The notes below the pieces were generated by a model, which saw only the letters and a list, made by a program, of their open reading frames with translations, ran no database searches and was not told where the DNA came from. From contig OX422223.1 in NCBI GenBank assembly GCA_949130495.1, positions 78,985,251 to 79,049,250 on the forward strand: a stretch of 64,000 nt of DNA, read 5' to 3'. Made by a program: the position numbers and the translations under genes. The DNA comes from Sambucus nigra. Taxonomy: Eukaryota; Streptophyta; Magnoliopsida; Dipsacales; Adoxaceae. Position 1 is the stretch's first letter; every line of letters starts with the position of its first letter. Shown piece by piece: positions 1-9,081 of the stretch.

Positions 1-2760
1 ACCTGATCTAATCATACCCGAATACGTCAATTAAAGGAAAATCCTTGGTAAAATTATCTTCCATCTCTACATACCATTAATTCAACCACTTGTTCATGAT
101 CAACCCCTAGTATTCGAATTTTAATAATTCTAGCAATCACGGAGCTTCTTACAGTGACAGTCATGAGAGAATGCATTATTCATCCTTTCGTTCTAAGAAT
201 GGTAGATTTTAGAGCCTGGAAGAAGGATGGGCCTAATAAGACGAGAAATGGGATGGGTATCCTTTCATAGATCGATAGTTGTGCTAAGAATAAAATGTCT
301 ATAACATATGAGAATAAATGAGTGATTAACATAAATCAAAAATAGAAATATAAAAATTTCGTAAGTGAAAAAAATTGAAGGATCGCTCATATGAGACTTG
401 GATCAGGTCAGATATATGGTAAATAGATAGTCGATAAGGTCATTGTGATAATCACTATCCCAATCCTCACTTCATGTAAATAATAATCATGGCCTTCAGT
501 CATGGTTTGAGGAAGGGAAGAAAATCAAAAGATCTACATCTTTAATTCGGTGTGCAAAGGTCTACCATCTACTCGAAGAAGAATCCATGCAATAAACATT
601 CAATAACTCGACCACAGTTAATGCTCCCTTGGCATTGAACAAGTTATGGTTAGGTATCTCGATACTGTAAGATGTTCAATCAAATCGCTTTCTATCTAGA
701 TATCCAACTCATAATATTTTCCCGGTTCAGACAGTCTGTCTAAGTGATATTTCTAATGGTGGGCAAGGAGTTGGTGGTTCATATTTTGAACTAGATAACG
801 ACCTAGGGGGTTGGCAAACCTAAAAAATGAAACCCCTCGGGTAAATTACCCTCTCTTGTCAACATCAATAATAAAATGATCAATAATTACAACCATTTTG
901 GTCGACCTCTTTTTCGTTAGGACTCTCTTTCTATTTCTCCTTATCTCTCTATAACACTCAAGATGATTATCCATAAGCTTTTAACCAAATGTATAAATAT
1001 ATTTTATGTAAGGGACAAGAGATAAATCAAAGTGAACGAATTTAATTGACGAAAATGGTGTATCGTTGGGAAACTTAGCTACGTGCCCATTAGTTTTGGT
1101 AAAATAAAATAAAAACTAGGGCTCAAAAAATTAAGATGTGAATATGCTAAAAACATATAGTAAAGGAGAGTACCCAACAAACCAATAACAACCTTGAGCG
1201 AAAAGAATCTCGATTGTTGGCTGATGGTGTATACTTTTGACAAAGAGGCGACAGAGTAATGGAGGATTTTTCATAATGTTTTTTGGAAAAAATAAAGATG
1301 GATTTATTTGGTTCTCTCTGGAATGAAGGAATATCTATGGAAGTGATAAAGTGGAAATGGTTGAAAAACTAAAGTAAATCATTTCAAAAATCAATGGTTC
1401 TGATCCACAAAAAATGGATGACCATGTGATGAACATTGTTGATAGGATACGTTTACATACACACTCCCCAAGGACAATTTGATTATATGTCGGTGCAATA
1501 ATTAGGCTTGAATTTAATAAACCGTTAGGCGCATGAAACGCGGATAATAATTGGACTACCCTAAGGCCAGGTAAGTCTTTTCGGATCAACTTGAGAAATC
1601 CGAAAGCATTAGGGAATAGCTGATGAGGGTAATCTCCACCACTCATCGGTCGAGCAACCGGTCGAATGCATAGAGGAAAATGGTCAGGTTTGGCAAACTC
1701 AAACCCAAACCCAACCCATTTAACAAAATATTGATCTTGCTTCACCCTGAACCCAAAAAGACATTTACCATTAAAACCCTAACCTTCCCCTGAAATGATA
1801 TTCATGGAATCTGAACTCGCTCATCCCTGGTGACTTATTAGAGTCATATAATTTAGTGAATTAATATTTTTTTCATGTCTAAAATAATGCATAAGTACAT
1901 CATAATGATTACTATTTTATGTGATTATTAATAGATAAAACAAAAGTTACATATGTGTATATATATAGGTATAGGTATTTCTTATATAAAAAATTGCAAA
2001 AATATGAATAAACAGGGTGGGGCCTATTTTTTACACTTGAAATATAAATCATGTGGGTTTGAGTTATTCAAGCCCAATCCCACCTCAAATCCGTAAAAAT
2101 CATTCCCAGGTCCACCCCATTAGGTTAGTAAAGGGTGGAAACTCGTGGAGTCTGATGAAATTTTCATTTCGATCCAAAGGTCGGGGGAGTTATGATCATA
2201 AAGAATCAAATGTGTGGTCAGTTAATAGGAGATGATTAGTCACTCTAAATGACGATGCAAGAAAATGGCTAGGAAATTGACCCAGTCTTTTGCGTGACCA
2301 AGAAGATAAGACCTGGTAGGTATTGAGTCGTTGCCCCCACTACGCACAACCTCAATAAATGGGTACAACGATGGGTCACTTCTTCATTGATCTAGGAGTG
2401 AGGAGCCACTACCCAAAGCCTATAGTTGACATGTGTACGACCATGTATGAATAGTATAAATGGGCATCTATGTGTTGTTGTATTCAATGTAACTCTCCCA
2501 CAGTCTTTTAGCTCCACCATTGTTCCGTCACTGCCTTGCCTTGGCAGTAGATTTACAACTTGATTTGTGCATTGGGTCCTGATTTCAATAATATAAAATT
2601 TTAATATTCATATGTCCAAAATAAATTCATAAATGTTATTGATAAATTTTGAAACATGGTAACGAAAAATATAAAGTTAGTTTGATTCAAAAGTTTCTCA
2701 AAAATATGATGTTAGTGTAGTAGTCTACTTATGCTTCAAATAATACCATAAACTAATGGA

Positions 2761-2766
<6 letters not shown>
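1..2766. other. AT-rich stretch without a supported gene
   Basis: I see no reading frame here with a recognisable domain; the frames present are short and interrupted. Positions 2260-2590 look like the promoter/R end of a degraded LTR: a TATA-like TATAAA at 2455-2460 is followed by CT-rich sequence. I found no second copy and no target duplication, so this is only a suggestion. Fragments such as 200-290 could be remains of a retroelement integrase C-terminus, but the similarity is too weak to call. Confidence 0.3.

Positions 2767-2790
<24 letters not shown>
2767..2790. repeat. (TA)n microsatellite
   Basis: Alternating AT run directly abutting the left end of the inverted-repeat element at 2791. 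The run resumes right of that element (3116-3137) and again right of the next one (3579-3612), so the two elements appear to have inserted into one TA array. Confidence 0.9.
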
Positions 2791-2793
<3 letters not shown>

Positions 2794-3115
2794 GTCCTTC
2801 TCTTGTGCGGACTAGTCCGCATTTTAAGAATGCGGACCGGACATGTGTCACCTAACGATGCACCTATAAATTATCGCCTAAATTATAGGCACACTCTGTC
2901 TTTTTTCTGGGCTCACCGCCAGGTGACACATGTCCGGTCCGCACAAGTCCGCATTTTAAGAATGCGGACCGGACATGTGTCACCTAACGATGCACCTATA
3001 AATTATCGCCTAAATTATAGGCACTCTCTCTCTCTCTTCTGGGCTCACCGCCAGGTGACACATGTCCAGTCCGCATTCTTAAAATGCGGACTAATCCGCA
3101 CAAGAGCAGGACTGT
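2791..3115. mobile_element. MITE-like inverted-repeat element flanked by TA
   Basis: The left end ACAGTCCTTCTCTTGTGCGG is mirrored at the right end (CCGCACAAGAGCAGGACTGT read on the plus strand), with TA on both sides. This fits a non-autonomous TA-targeting DNA transposon such as the Tc1/mariner or PIF types. No transposase is present. The interior holds a near-identical duplication of about 132 bp, and each unit carries its own inverted GTCCGCATT and AATGCGGAC motifs, so the element can fold into several hairpins. The open frame across it is a by-product of the repeat and is not called a gene. I cannot assign the superfamily from the ends alone. Confidence 0.75.
2815..3078. repeat. Internal tandem duplication, about 132-bp unit
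   Basis: Sequence from 2815 recurs from 2947, an offset of 132 bp. It includes GCGGACCGGACATGTGTCAC, the palindromic-looking ATTATCGCCTAAATTATAGG and GGTGACACATGTCC. The copies differ mainly in a short CT-rich tract (about 2890-2900 versus 3022-3038). Confidence 0.85.
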
Positions 3116-3137
3116 ATATATATATATATATATATAT
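3116..3137. repeat. (TA)n microsatellite between two inverted-repeat elements
   Basis: Alternating TA run separating the MITE that ends at 3115 from the one that starts at 3138. Confidence 0.9.
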
Positions 3138-3576
3138 AGGGAGAGGTTCACAAGTGGACCAAAAGAATGGACTTTTTAATGAACCTTAACAAAAAACACA
3201 TAATAACACATTAATTTTAATTCCTATAGTGTAATTGGTCCGCGCCAGCGGCACCAAATAAGCGTGTCGATCGATCCCCCACCCCCCACCCCCACACGCC
3301 CCCCACCCACTCCACCCCACCCTCCACCCTCCCACCCCCACCGCCATGGCAGCCCTGCTGTCATAAGGGCTGCCACAAGGGATGCTTTGGTGATGGTGGT
3401 GGTGGTTGGGGGGTGGGTGGGGGGTGGGGTGGGGGGTAGTGGGGTGAAGGTGTGGTCTCGGGTGCCGCTGGCGCGGACCAATTACACTATAGAAATTAAA
3501 ATTAATGTGTTAATATGTGTTTTTTGTTAAGGTCCATTAAAAAGTCCATTCTTTTGGTCCACTTGTGAACCTCTCC

Positions 3577-3578
<2 letters not shown>
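3138..3578. mobile_element. Fold-back MITE with about 120-bp terminal inverted repeats
   Basis: The left arm (3138 to about 3257) begins AGGGAGAGGTTCACAAGTGG, and the right arm (about 3458-3578) is its near-perfect reverse complement ending in CCTCTCCCT. The arms pair through GGTCCGCGCCAGCGGCACC. The loop is a CCCCACC-rich stretch followed by a GGGGTGG-rich stretch, which themselves pair. TA arrays flank both ends. A shorter, diverged relative with the same ends lies at 58408-58670. No coding capacity; the proline- and glycine-rich frames across the loop are low-complexity artefacts. Confidence 0.8.

Positions 3579-3638
<60 letters not shown>
3579..3638. repeat. Compound (TA)n(GT)n microsatellite
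   Basis: A TA run to about 3612 followed by a GT run to 3638, abutting the right end of the fold-back element. Confidence 0.9.
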
Positions 3639-3642
<4 letters not shown>

Positions 3643-4154
3643 GTGAGGTATTTACCCATTTGCAAAAATCGTTTGCTATAGCATAACTTGCAAAATAAAA
3701 ATAATAACAGCTATCAAAATGGAAATTCACAATTTCTAATAACAAAGAAGCATAAACTTGATACAACATCTCTTTGAACCAAAAGTCAATAATTAATCAA
3801 AAAATAATATACATGATAACCTAAATTAAATGCCCCTTTTTTTTTATTATATGAATACTACTAACATAAGAAAATGTTTTGTCCAAAAGGAAACATACCA
3901 ATTGACAAACTAATTCATTTTTCAAAAGCCATAGATAGCCTAAATGAAGTGTTTTTATAAATTCGGGTATGGACTAAAAAGAAATATGATGCGGGTATTT
4001 CTTCCTTGTGGATTTCGACCACGTTCTTTTTTATCATTATCAAAAACAAATAGGAGAAAACAGAGATATGAAAATGGGTAAAAAATATAGTTTTGAGGAA
4101 ACAAATGGGAATTCATCTACACTAAAATTCACAAAGAATAGTGAATATTATTTA
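3639..4154. other. AT-rich spacer, nothing recognised
   Basis: No domain-bearing frame, repeat pair or terminus was recognised in this stretch. Confidence 0.4.
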
Positions 4155-4375
4155 CGGGGACACCAAAGAATATATACCCAGATTTGAAGTCCATACCTCA
4201 TTTTATCAAACCCAAACCTTGTATCTACCTCTCTCTCTACAAATCATTTTGGATAGATTTGAAGCCACGGGGACACCAAAGAATATATACCCAGATTTGA
4301 AGTCCATACGTCATTTCATCAAACCCAAGATTGTATCTCCCTCTCTCTACAATTCATTTTTAGATAGATTTGAAG
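4155..4375. repeat. Tandem duplication, 113-bp unit
   Basis: The unit beginning CGGGGACACCAAAGAATATA at 4155 repeats at 4268. Both units contain CCCAGATTTGAAGTCCATAC, a CT-rich tract and GATAGATTTGAAG. They differ by several substitutions and a small length change in the CT tract. The open frame across it is only the repeat read in one phase. Function unknown. Confidence 0.8.
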
Positions 4376-5200
4376 TCCATACGACGTTTAGACTCTTCAG
4401 GAAGAAAAGTGACTTTCGGGTTTTCAGACTATTTGTTTTACTAAGTGCAAAGAGCAACTTGAGTTTAGATGAAAATGAATTGAATACATCACTTGACATT
4501 AATTTTAATTAACACCTTTAATACTATCGTATTAGAAATATAATATAGATTGAGAAGGATTGTATCCTTTACAACAATTAATTAATATTCATCTTCTTTT
4601 TTCCCTCGTGGACATAGGTTAAATAATGAATATACCATGTACATATTGTATTTTTTCTTACTTTATAAGTCCTACACAACTCACGAGTCAAATGTGTTCA
4701 GAATTGATTCCATAAAACTCAATTTATAAATGACTTGCAAAGTGATTTTAATTTAATATAAGGGCGTGCAGATTTTGGTTCTGAGATTAAAATCCTCACA
4801 ATTACAAACCAAGAAAAACTAATATTATCTCGTTGTTGTACGATTATCAAATGAGTAATATAATAAATATGACACTCGATATGCCAAGATTTCTACCAAT
4901 TACAATTATTTAAGTACCCATTTATGTCATATGAATACTTATAATTATCCATTTGTGATATAACACCGTAGTAGTAATATTATCATAATATAACACATAT
5001 GTTATATTACTTGTCCATGGATAGAAAATAACAATTTAGAAACTTTGAGGGACCACACCTCTCATTTTTAATCAAGTAGACTAAACTGAAAACTAATTAA
5101 TGCATAAGACTAACTCCAAAAACTTCATGTGATTAAAAGCAATTATACATACTTTATAATCCAAATTATGGTTTGAGACTTCGTCTTTCCTTTCTTCTTC
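4376..5200. other. AT-rich spacer, nothing recognised
   Basis: Short interrupted frames only. No terminus, repeat pair or domain was recognised. Confidence 0.4.
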
Positions 5201-5208
5201 CCCTAAGC

Positions 5209-5755
5209 TAGGCCTGTCAACGGGTCGGAGACGGGTTGGGTTTAGGGAGATCCAGATCCGTGTAATCGGGTCTTCATCGGGTTCGGGTTCGGGTCCGGAT
5301 CTTCATCGGGTCTATAATATTGGATCCAGACCCGGATCCGTTCGGGTCTTCGGGTTTCGGGTTCAGGTCCGGGTCTGGCCAAATATACATTTCTTTTATA
5401 TTTATTTTATTTTATCCCCTTATTTATTTTTTAATCTTAAATAAAAATATTTTGTAATGTATTATAGAATATTATTAGTATAAATAAAACATATATTACC
5501 AATATTTATTGTATATATAAATATATATTTTTATATATATAAATTTATAGTGTATATATATATATATATATATATTTAAAAAATAATAACGTACAATTCG
5601 GGTCGAGTCTTCGGGTCCGGGTCTTGTATAAGATCCAGACCCTACCCGTTTAATAAACGGGTATTCGGGTCTTCGGGTCTCGGTCCAAAAAAATAGGCTC
5701 AAACCCTATTATATGGATCGGGTTCGGGTCCAGACCTGACCCATTGACAGGCTTA
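5209..5755. mobile_element. hAT-type MITE with 8-bp target duplication
   Basis: Terminal inverted repeats are TAGGCCTGTCAACGGGTC (left) and the complement of TAAGCCTGTCAATGGGTC (right). The 8-bp sequence CCCTAAGC occurs immediately outside both ends (5201-5208 and 5756-5763). An 8-bp duplication with T-A-type ends is the hallmark of hAT elements. Inside are many copies of CGGGT(C/T) in both orientations, for example at 5275-5390 and 5600-5740, which lets most of the element fold back on itself. There is no transposase, so it needs one in trans. The central part holds a TA-rich tract (5500-5590). Confidence 0.88.
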
Positions 5756-5763
5756 CCCTAAGC

Positions 5764-6114
5764 TATCATGTCATATGCTTTACTCATTTTTGTGCAATCG
5801 TAACCCTCTTGAAAAGGGTTTTTTCACATCACAAGAGAAGTAACGCCCATTTTTTAGGTGAATATGAGAATAGAGAGGTTTGAAAATCCCATAATCCTCA
5901 CGGATAAATTTAAGGGTTTTTTTACATAATCCCTTCTTTTTAATATATAATTTAACATACACCCTAACTTCAGAATAATTTAGACATAACCTTAAACTTC
6001 TTAAAACCATTCAATTTTGTTAAAAATAATTATTGTTAATTATAATTAACCCCCAAAATAAGTTTTTACAAAAAATACTCTTATATTAAGTTTTAAAAAA
6101 TATTCACTCTCTCT
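5764..6114. other. AT-rich repeat-like segment
   Basis: No gene. The part around 5880-6010 resembles, in inverted orientation, 13985-14165; both carry blocks like AGGGTTATGTCAAA separated by AT-rich sequence. This suggests an unnamed dispersed repeat. Confidence 0.35.
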
Positions 6115-6411
6115 TCGGATGCGTTTATTTTTTCATCTAAATCTGAAGTCTGAGTCTAAAATCTGAAAACTAAATTTGAAGTCTGAAATCTGAATCTGAA
6201 TCTGAAAAATATATTTGTTTGTAAGTCTAAATGTACCTCTGAATGAATGTATTTAAACTAATTCAGACTTCGGAGGTAACTCTACTTCTTAACCATTCAG
6301 AGGCAAATATAGTCATTAGCCTCTAAATTATTTTAAAAAAACACTATTTGGTATATCTTATGTCTGAATGGTTCAGATTCAGACTTAAGAGGTAAAAACA
6401 AACAACCCCTT
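6115..6411. mobile_element. Degenerate inverted-repeat (MITE-like) element
   Basis: The left end (GATGCGTTTATTTTTTCATC, then AAATCTGAAGTCTGA) resembles the reverse complement of the right end (GGGGTTGTTTGTTTTTACCT, then CTTAAGTCTGAATCTGAA). The interior has several TCTGAA and TTCAGA words. I could not find a convincing target duplication, so the boundaries and superfamily are uncertain. Confidence 0.45.
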
Positions 6412-6758
6412 CATTATTTTCCTCAAATTAAAACCCTATCTTTTCGTCAAATCATAAAACTCTCTCCTACTCCATAGTCACCACCACCGCAACCACCATT
6501 GCAACCATTTTAGACCCCTACCTAAATTCAAATCATCCAAATTTATTTACAAAACCGTGAGGAGGGGTAGATTAAAAGTGTTGGGATGGGGGCAAGGAAA
6601 AGGGAGAGTGTCAAGGGCGAGTTGATGGTTTAGTTTCATAGATTTTTTATCTTAATATATGCAGATCTATTGAAATATATTCAAGTGGATGAAATCCATT
6701 CGTAAATATATGTGAAAAACTTCAAATATTTACTTATTTATTCAAATATTTAATCACT
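6412..6758. other. AT-rich spacer, nothing recognised
   Basis: Contains CACCACCACCGCAACCACCA-like low-complexity sequence near 6480; no gene supported. Confidence 0.35.
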
Positions 6759-6789
6759 TCACACACACACACACACACATATATATATA
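6759..6789. repeat. Compound (CA)n(TA)n microsatellite
   Basis: A CA run to about 6779 followed by a TA run to 6789, directly outside the Helitron 3' terminus. Confidence 0.9.
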
Positions 6790-6800
6790 CTAGTTGTGCC

Positions 6801-6817
6801 CACGTGCGTTGCACGTG
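6801..6817 (-). terminator. Helitron 3' terminal hairpin
   Basis: CACGTGC-AAC-GCACGTG on the minus strand gives a perfect 7-bp stem with a 3-nt loop, 10 bases before the CTAG terminus (6790-6793). In Helitrons such a hairpin marks the end of rolling-circle strand transfer. Confidence 0.8.
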
Positions 6818-7310
6818 TGGCCGTTTCCAGATATTAATCTTCCACTGCAAATCTGTGAAGGACAAAGTAATAAAAATACTTGTAACATATTATGTAGAAT
6901 CTGTTTTGTTCGAATATAACATAAAGTACCTAGTACGAAGCATCAATTATTACCCCAAAAACCAACCTCCATTCAACTCTAAACTATACAAGATATTCCT
7001 ATGAATACTCTAAATCTATCACAAATGAACTCATAACTCCCTACTCAAAAGTAGGAAGAAATTCACACAAACATGTATGTATAAATAATCCGAATAAATA
7101 TATCACAATGAAATTAGCTTGAAATGATTTATAGGGAAATATCATTAGAAAAAGAGGTTAAAAAACACCTTCGGCAAGCAAATTCCAAATCGCAGTTATT
7201 GAAAGATGACATTAAAAACAGTGTGTAATCCTAAAAACTGAAAATTTAATGCTTAAATATGTTGCTTTTGATGTTTGTAAGGATTCAAAGGTTCTTCTTC
7301 CTCTTCAACT

Positions 7311-7772
7311 TTATGAGTGATGAATATGGATGACATTATCCAAAGAACCTTTGTACAACATTCTTGTTCTGTTACATAATCAAATTGATGGATTTATATT
7401 GTGTAGAAGAATGATTGGACAATTATGTTTAAGTTTCAATGCGTGTGGTGGCAATCCATTCGGCATTAAAGAATTTAAAAATTCTTCTTGGTAATAGTTA
7501 TCCGTGTCATCCACAGCTTCATCAAAGCTATTTATTGTCTTCAATTCTCCGGCGAACATATCAATCATCATATCATCAAGTGACTCTACGTGCTCATTTG
7601 TTGTTGCAAAAATTGCTCGATCTGTCAAGAAGTTTGGCGAGTTGGCATTTATATTTAATGATGGGAAGATAACGTCAATGAAAGACTGTTCGGGGCTCTC
7701 ATCATGTGTTGATGCTTCCATCCCATTGCCAATCCTTAGAAGAAAATCGCTAAGTAGGGAATTGATACCCAA
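7311..7772 (-). pseudogene. Helitron PIF1-like DNA helicase, C-terminal fragment
   Basis: The 130-codon frame (7772 to 7380) aligns by eye with the C-terminal part of plant Helitron RepHel helicases. It has a FLLRIGNG block near residue 10, the IFATTNEHVESLDDMM helicase motif region, then EFLNSLMPNGLPPHALKLK and CPIILLHNINPS. The next expected residues, GLCNGTR, are present as LCNRTR, but the glycine codon has become TGA (7380-7382). Reading continues in frame to a TAA at 7311. The N-terminal Rep and helicase motifs I-III are absent from what I can see. It is a decayed fragment, not a functional enzyme. In intact elements this protein unwinds DNA during rolling-circle transposition. Confidence 0.8.
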
Positions 7773-8498
7773 ATATTTAATTACTTAATCATAACTATGA
7801 AGTTAAAGAGGGCATTAGTTTTTTTTTAGTCATTACATTTACATAATATGATGGATGAATTATCAGTCTTAACATATCAATACAACAACTTTAAAAGATA
7901 AATTACGTGAGACAGAGAAATTGCATTCATGTTCATTGAATAGAAATTACAAAATAACAAAGAGAATCCATCCATTTAATAAGTATGGCCAAACCTAAGT
8001 TTCCAAGAAATTAAAACAATTTACTCAACAATAAGATGAATTGAAAATAACAATTGTAAATTAATTTTTAAAAATTAAAAAAAAATTATGGTACTTGAAT
8101 AAGTGCAATGTATTTCATAAGTATCCATAAACCATGAACTAAATAAGTTACACTCAGTACTAAATATTAAGAGCAGGGAAGAACAAACTGAAATTTTTTG
8201 AACACTATGTTTCTAAAGATGCTAAAGATACAGTTTAGAGTGTGTTTGAGTTAACAAAGATAATTCAACCAAGACATGTAATTGCAGCTTCAGTAAGATA
8301 ATTTGGATTTATTTTGCTCACTTATTTGGTTGTTTTTGGAAGTTATGTTTTTCTTAGTTAGGGAGTTACAACCTGAACCGACGTAAGACTTAATAAGAAG
8401 AATATATGTATGTAGAAGACAAAATGAATACATTGGACCATACAGTGTGAAAAAATTCCAACACAGAGAAATTTCAAAAATAATCTTTTTACTATTTA
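7773..8498. other. AT-rich stretch, probably includes Helitron body
   Basis: No reading frame with a recognised domain. The Helitron 5' end probably lies in or beyond this stretch, but no clear TC-start was seen on the minus strand. Confidence 0.3.
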
Positions 8499-8580
8499 AA
8501 AAAATGGTCCGCGCCAGCGGTACGCATAGGCGGGGACCATTTTTTAGTATCTTGGTACGCTCCAGCGGTATGTATAAGCG
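8499..8580. repeat. Short inverted repeat carrying the GCGCCAGCGG motif
   Basis: AAAAAATGGTCC at 8499 is mirrored by GGACCATTTTTT ending at 8546. Inside is GCGCCAGCGGTACGCATAGG, and a variant CGCTCCAGCGGTATGTATAA follows at about 8558-8577. The same GGTCCGCGCCAGCGG core sits in the arms of the fold-back element at 3138-3578. Confidence 0.6.
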
Positions 8581-8886
8581 GTATTATAAAAAAATTTAAA
8601 TAAAATGTAAAAAAAACAGTTTTAAACAATTTTTTAAGTGCCTAAAGATTTTGGTTAAAAAAAATTTAAGTAAAATCCAAGCATGGGTGTGTTTTAATAA
8701 AATTGTTACAAAAATTGTTACAAAAATTCTAACAGTTAAAAAACTTTTTTGATAAAAATAAAAAGTCAGTAGTTCCAAAACAGTAACTATTAGAATCTTA
8801 ATTATTTTTAAATAAAATCTTTAGGCACTTAAAAAATTGTTTAAAATTGTTTATTTTGTACATTTTATTTTAAATGTTTTATAATA
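8581..8886. mobile_element. Fold-back element, about 73-bp arms
   Basis: The left arm 8581-8653 starts GTATTATAAA and contains TTTTTTAAGTGCCTAAAG. The right arm 8814-8886 is its near-exact reverse complement and ends TTTATAATAC. The trinucleotide GCG is found on both sides (8578-8580, 8888-8890), possibly a 3-bp target duplication. The loop is AT-rich and non-coding. Confidence 0.65.
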
Positions 8887-8887
8887 C

Positions 8888-9081
8888 GCGACCAAAATAA
8901 AATTAACACGACATGGCACGACACACCTCAAAATCTTAATTTTATGTAAAATGAATATGACACATATGAAAGTGATATGGCACGACACAAAACCCATTTT
9001 TTTACGAAATGTGAACACCCCCCACTTGTCATATTGCATTTTAAGTGGGTTGTGTTAGTATTTGGTAAAAAATGAGATTTT
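8888..9081. repeat. Left arm of an inverted-repeat sequence split by the solo LTR
   Basis: Contains GACATGGCACGACAC and GATATGGCACGACAC words. Its reverse complement (for example TTTTGAGG, then TGTCGTG) matches the right arm at 11971-12245. The solo LTR inserted between the two arms. Confidence 0.55.

Larger units (their letters stand above)
6790..7772 (-). mobile_element. 3' part of a Helitron (minus strand)
   Basis: Read on the minus strand, this segment ends in GGGCACAACTAG followed by T. The CTAG end (CTRR rule) and the next T fit Helitron insertion between A and T. A 7-bp-stem hairpin lies 10 bases before the terminus, and a PIF1/RepHel-type helicase fragment lies about 0.5 kb upstream, where a Helitron helicase C-terminus is expected. 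The 5' end (TC...) should lie beyond 7772 on the plus-strand map but I could not identify it, so the left coordinate is exact and the right one is only the limit of what I recognise. Confidence 0.75.

Noticed and set aside
1335..1745. 136-codon minus-strand frame
   Set aside because: No domain recognised; composition like surrounding AT-rich non-coding DNA.
3224..3530. Overlapping Pro- and Gly-rich frames on both strands
   Set aside because: They read through the CCCCACC/GGGGTGG loop of a fold-back element; low complexity, no domain.
7439..7788. Plus-strand frames of 77 and 94 codons
   Set aside because: They lie opposite the Helitron helicase fragment, which has clear family motifs on the minus strand.
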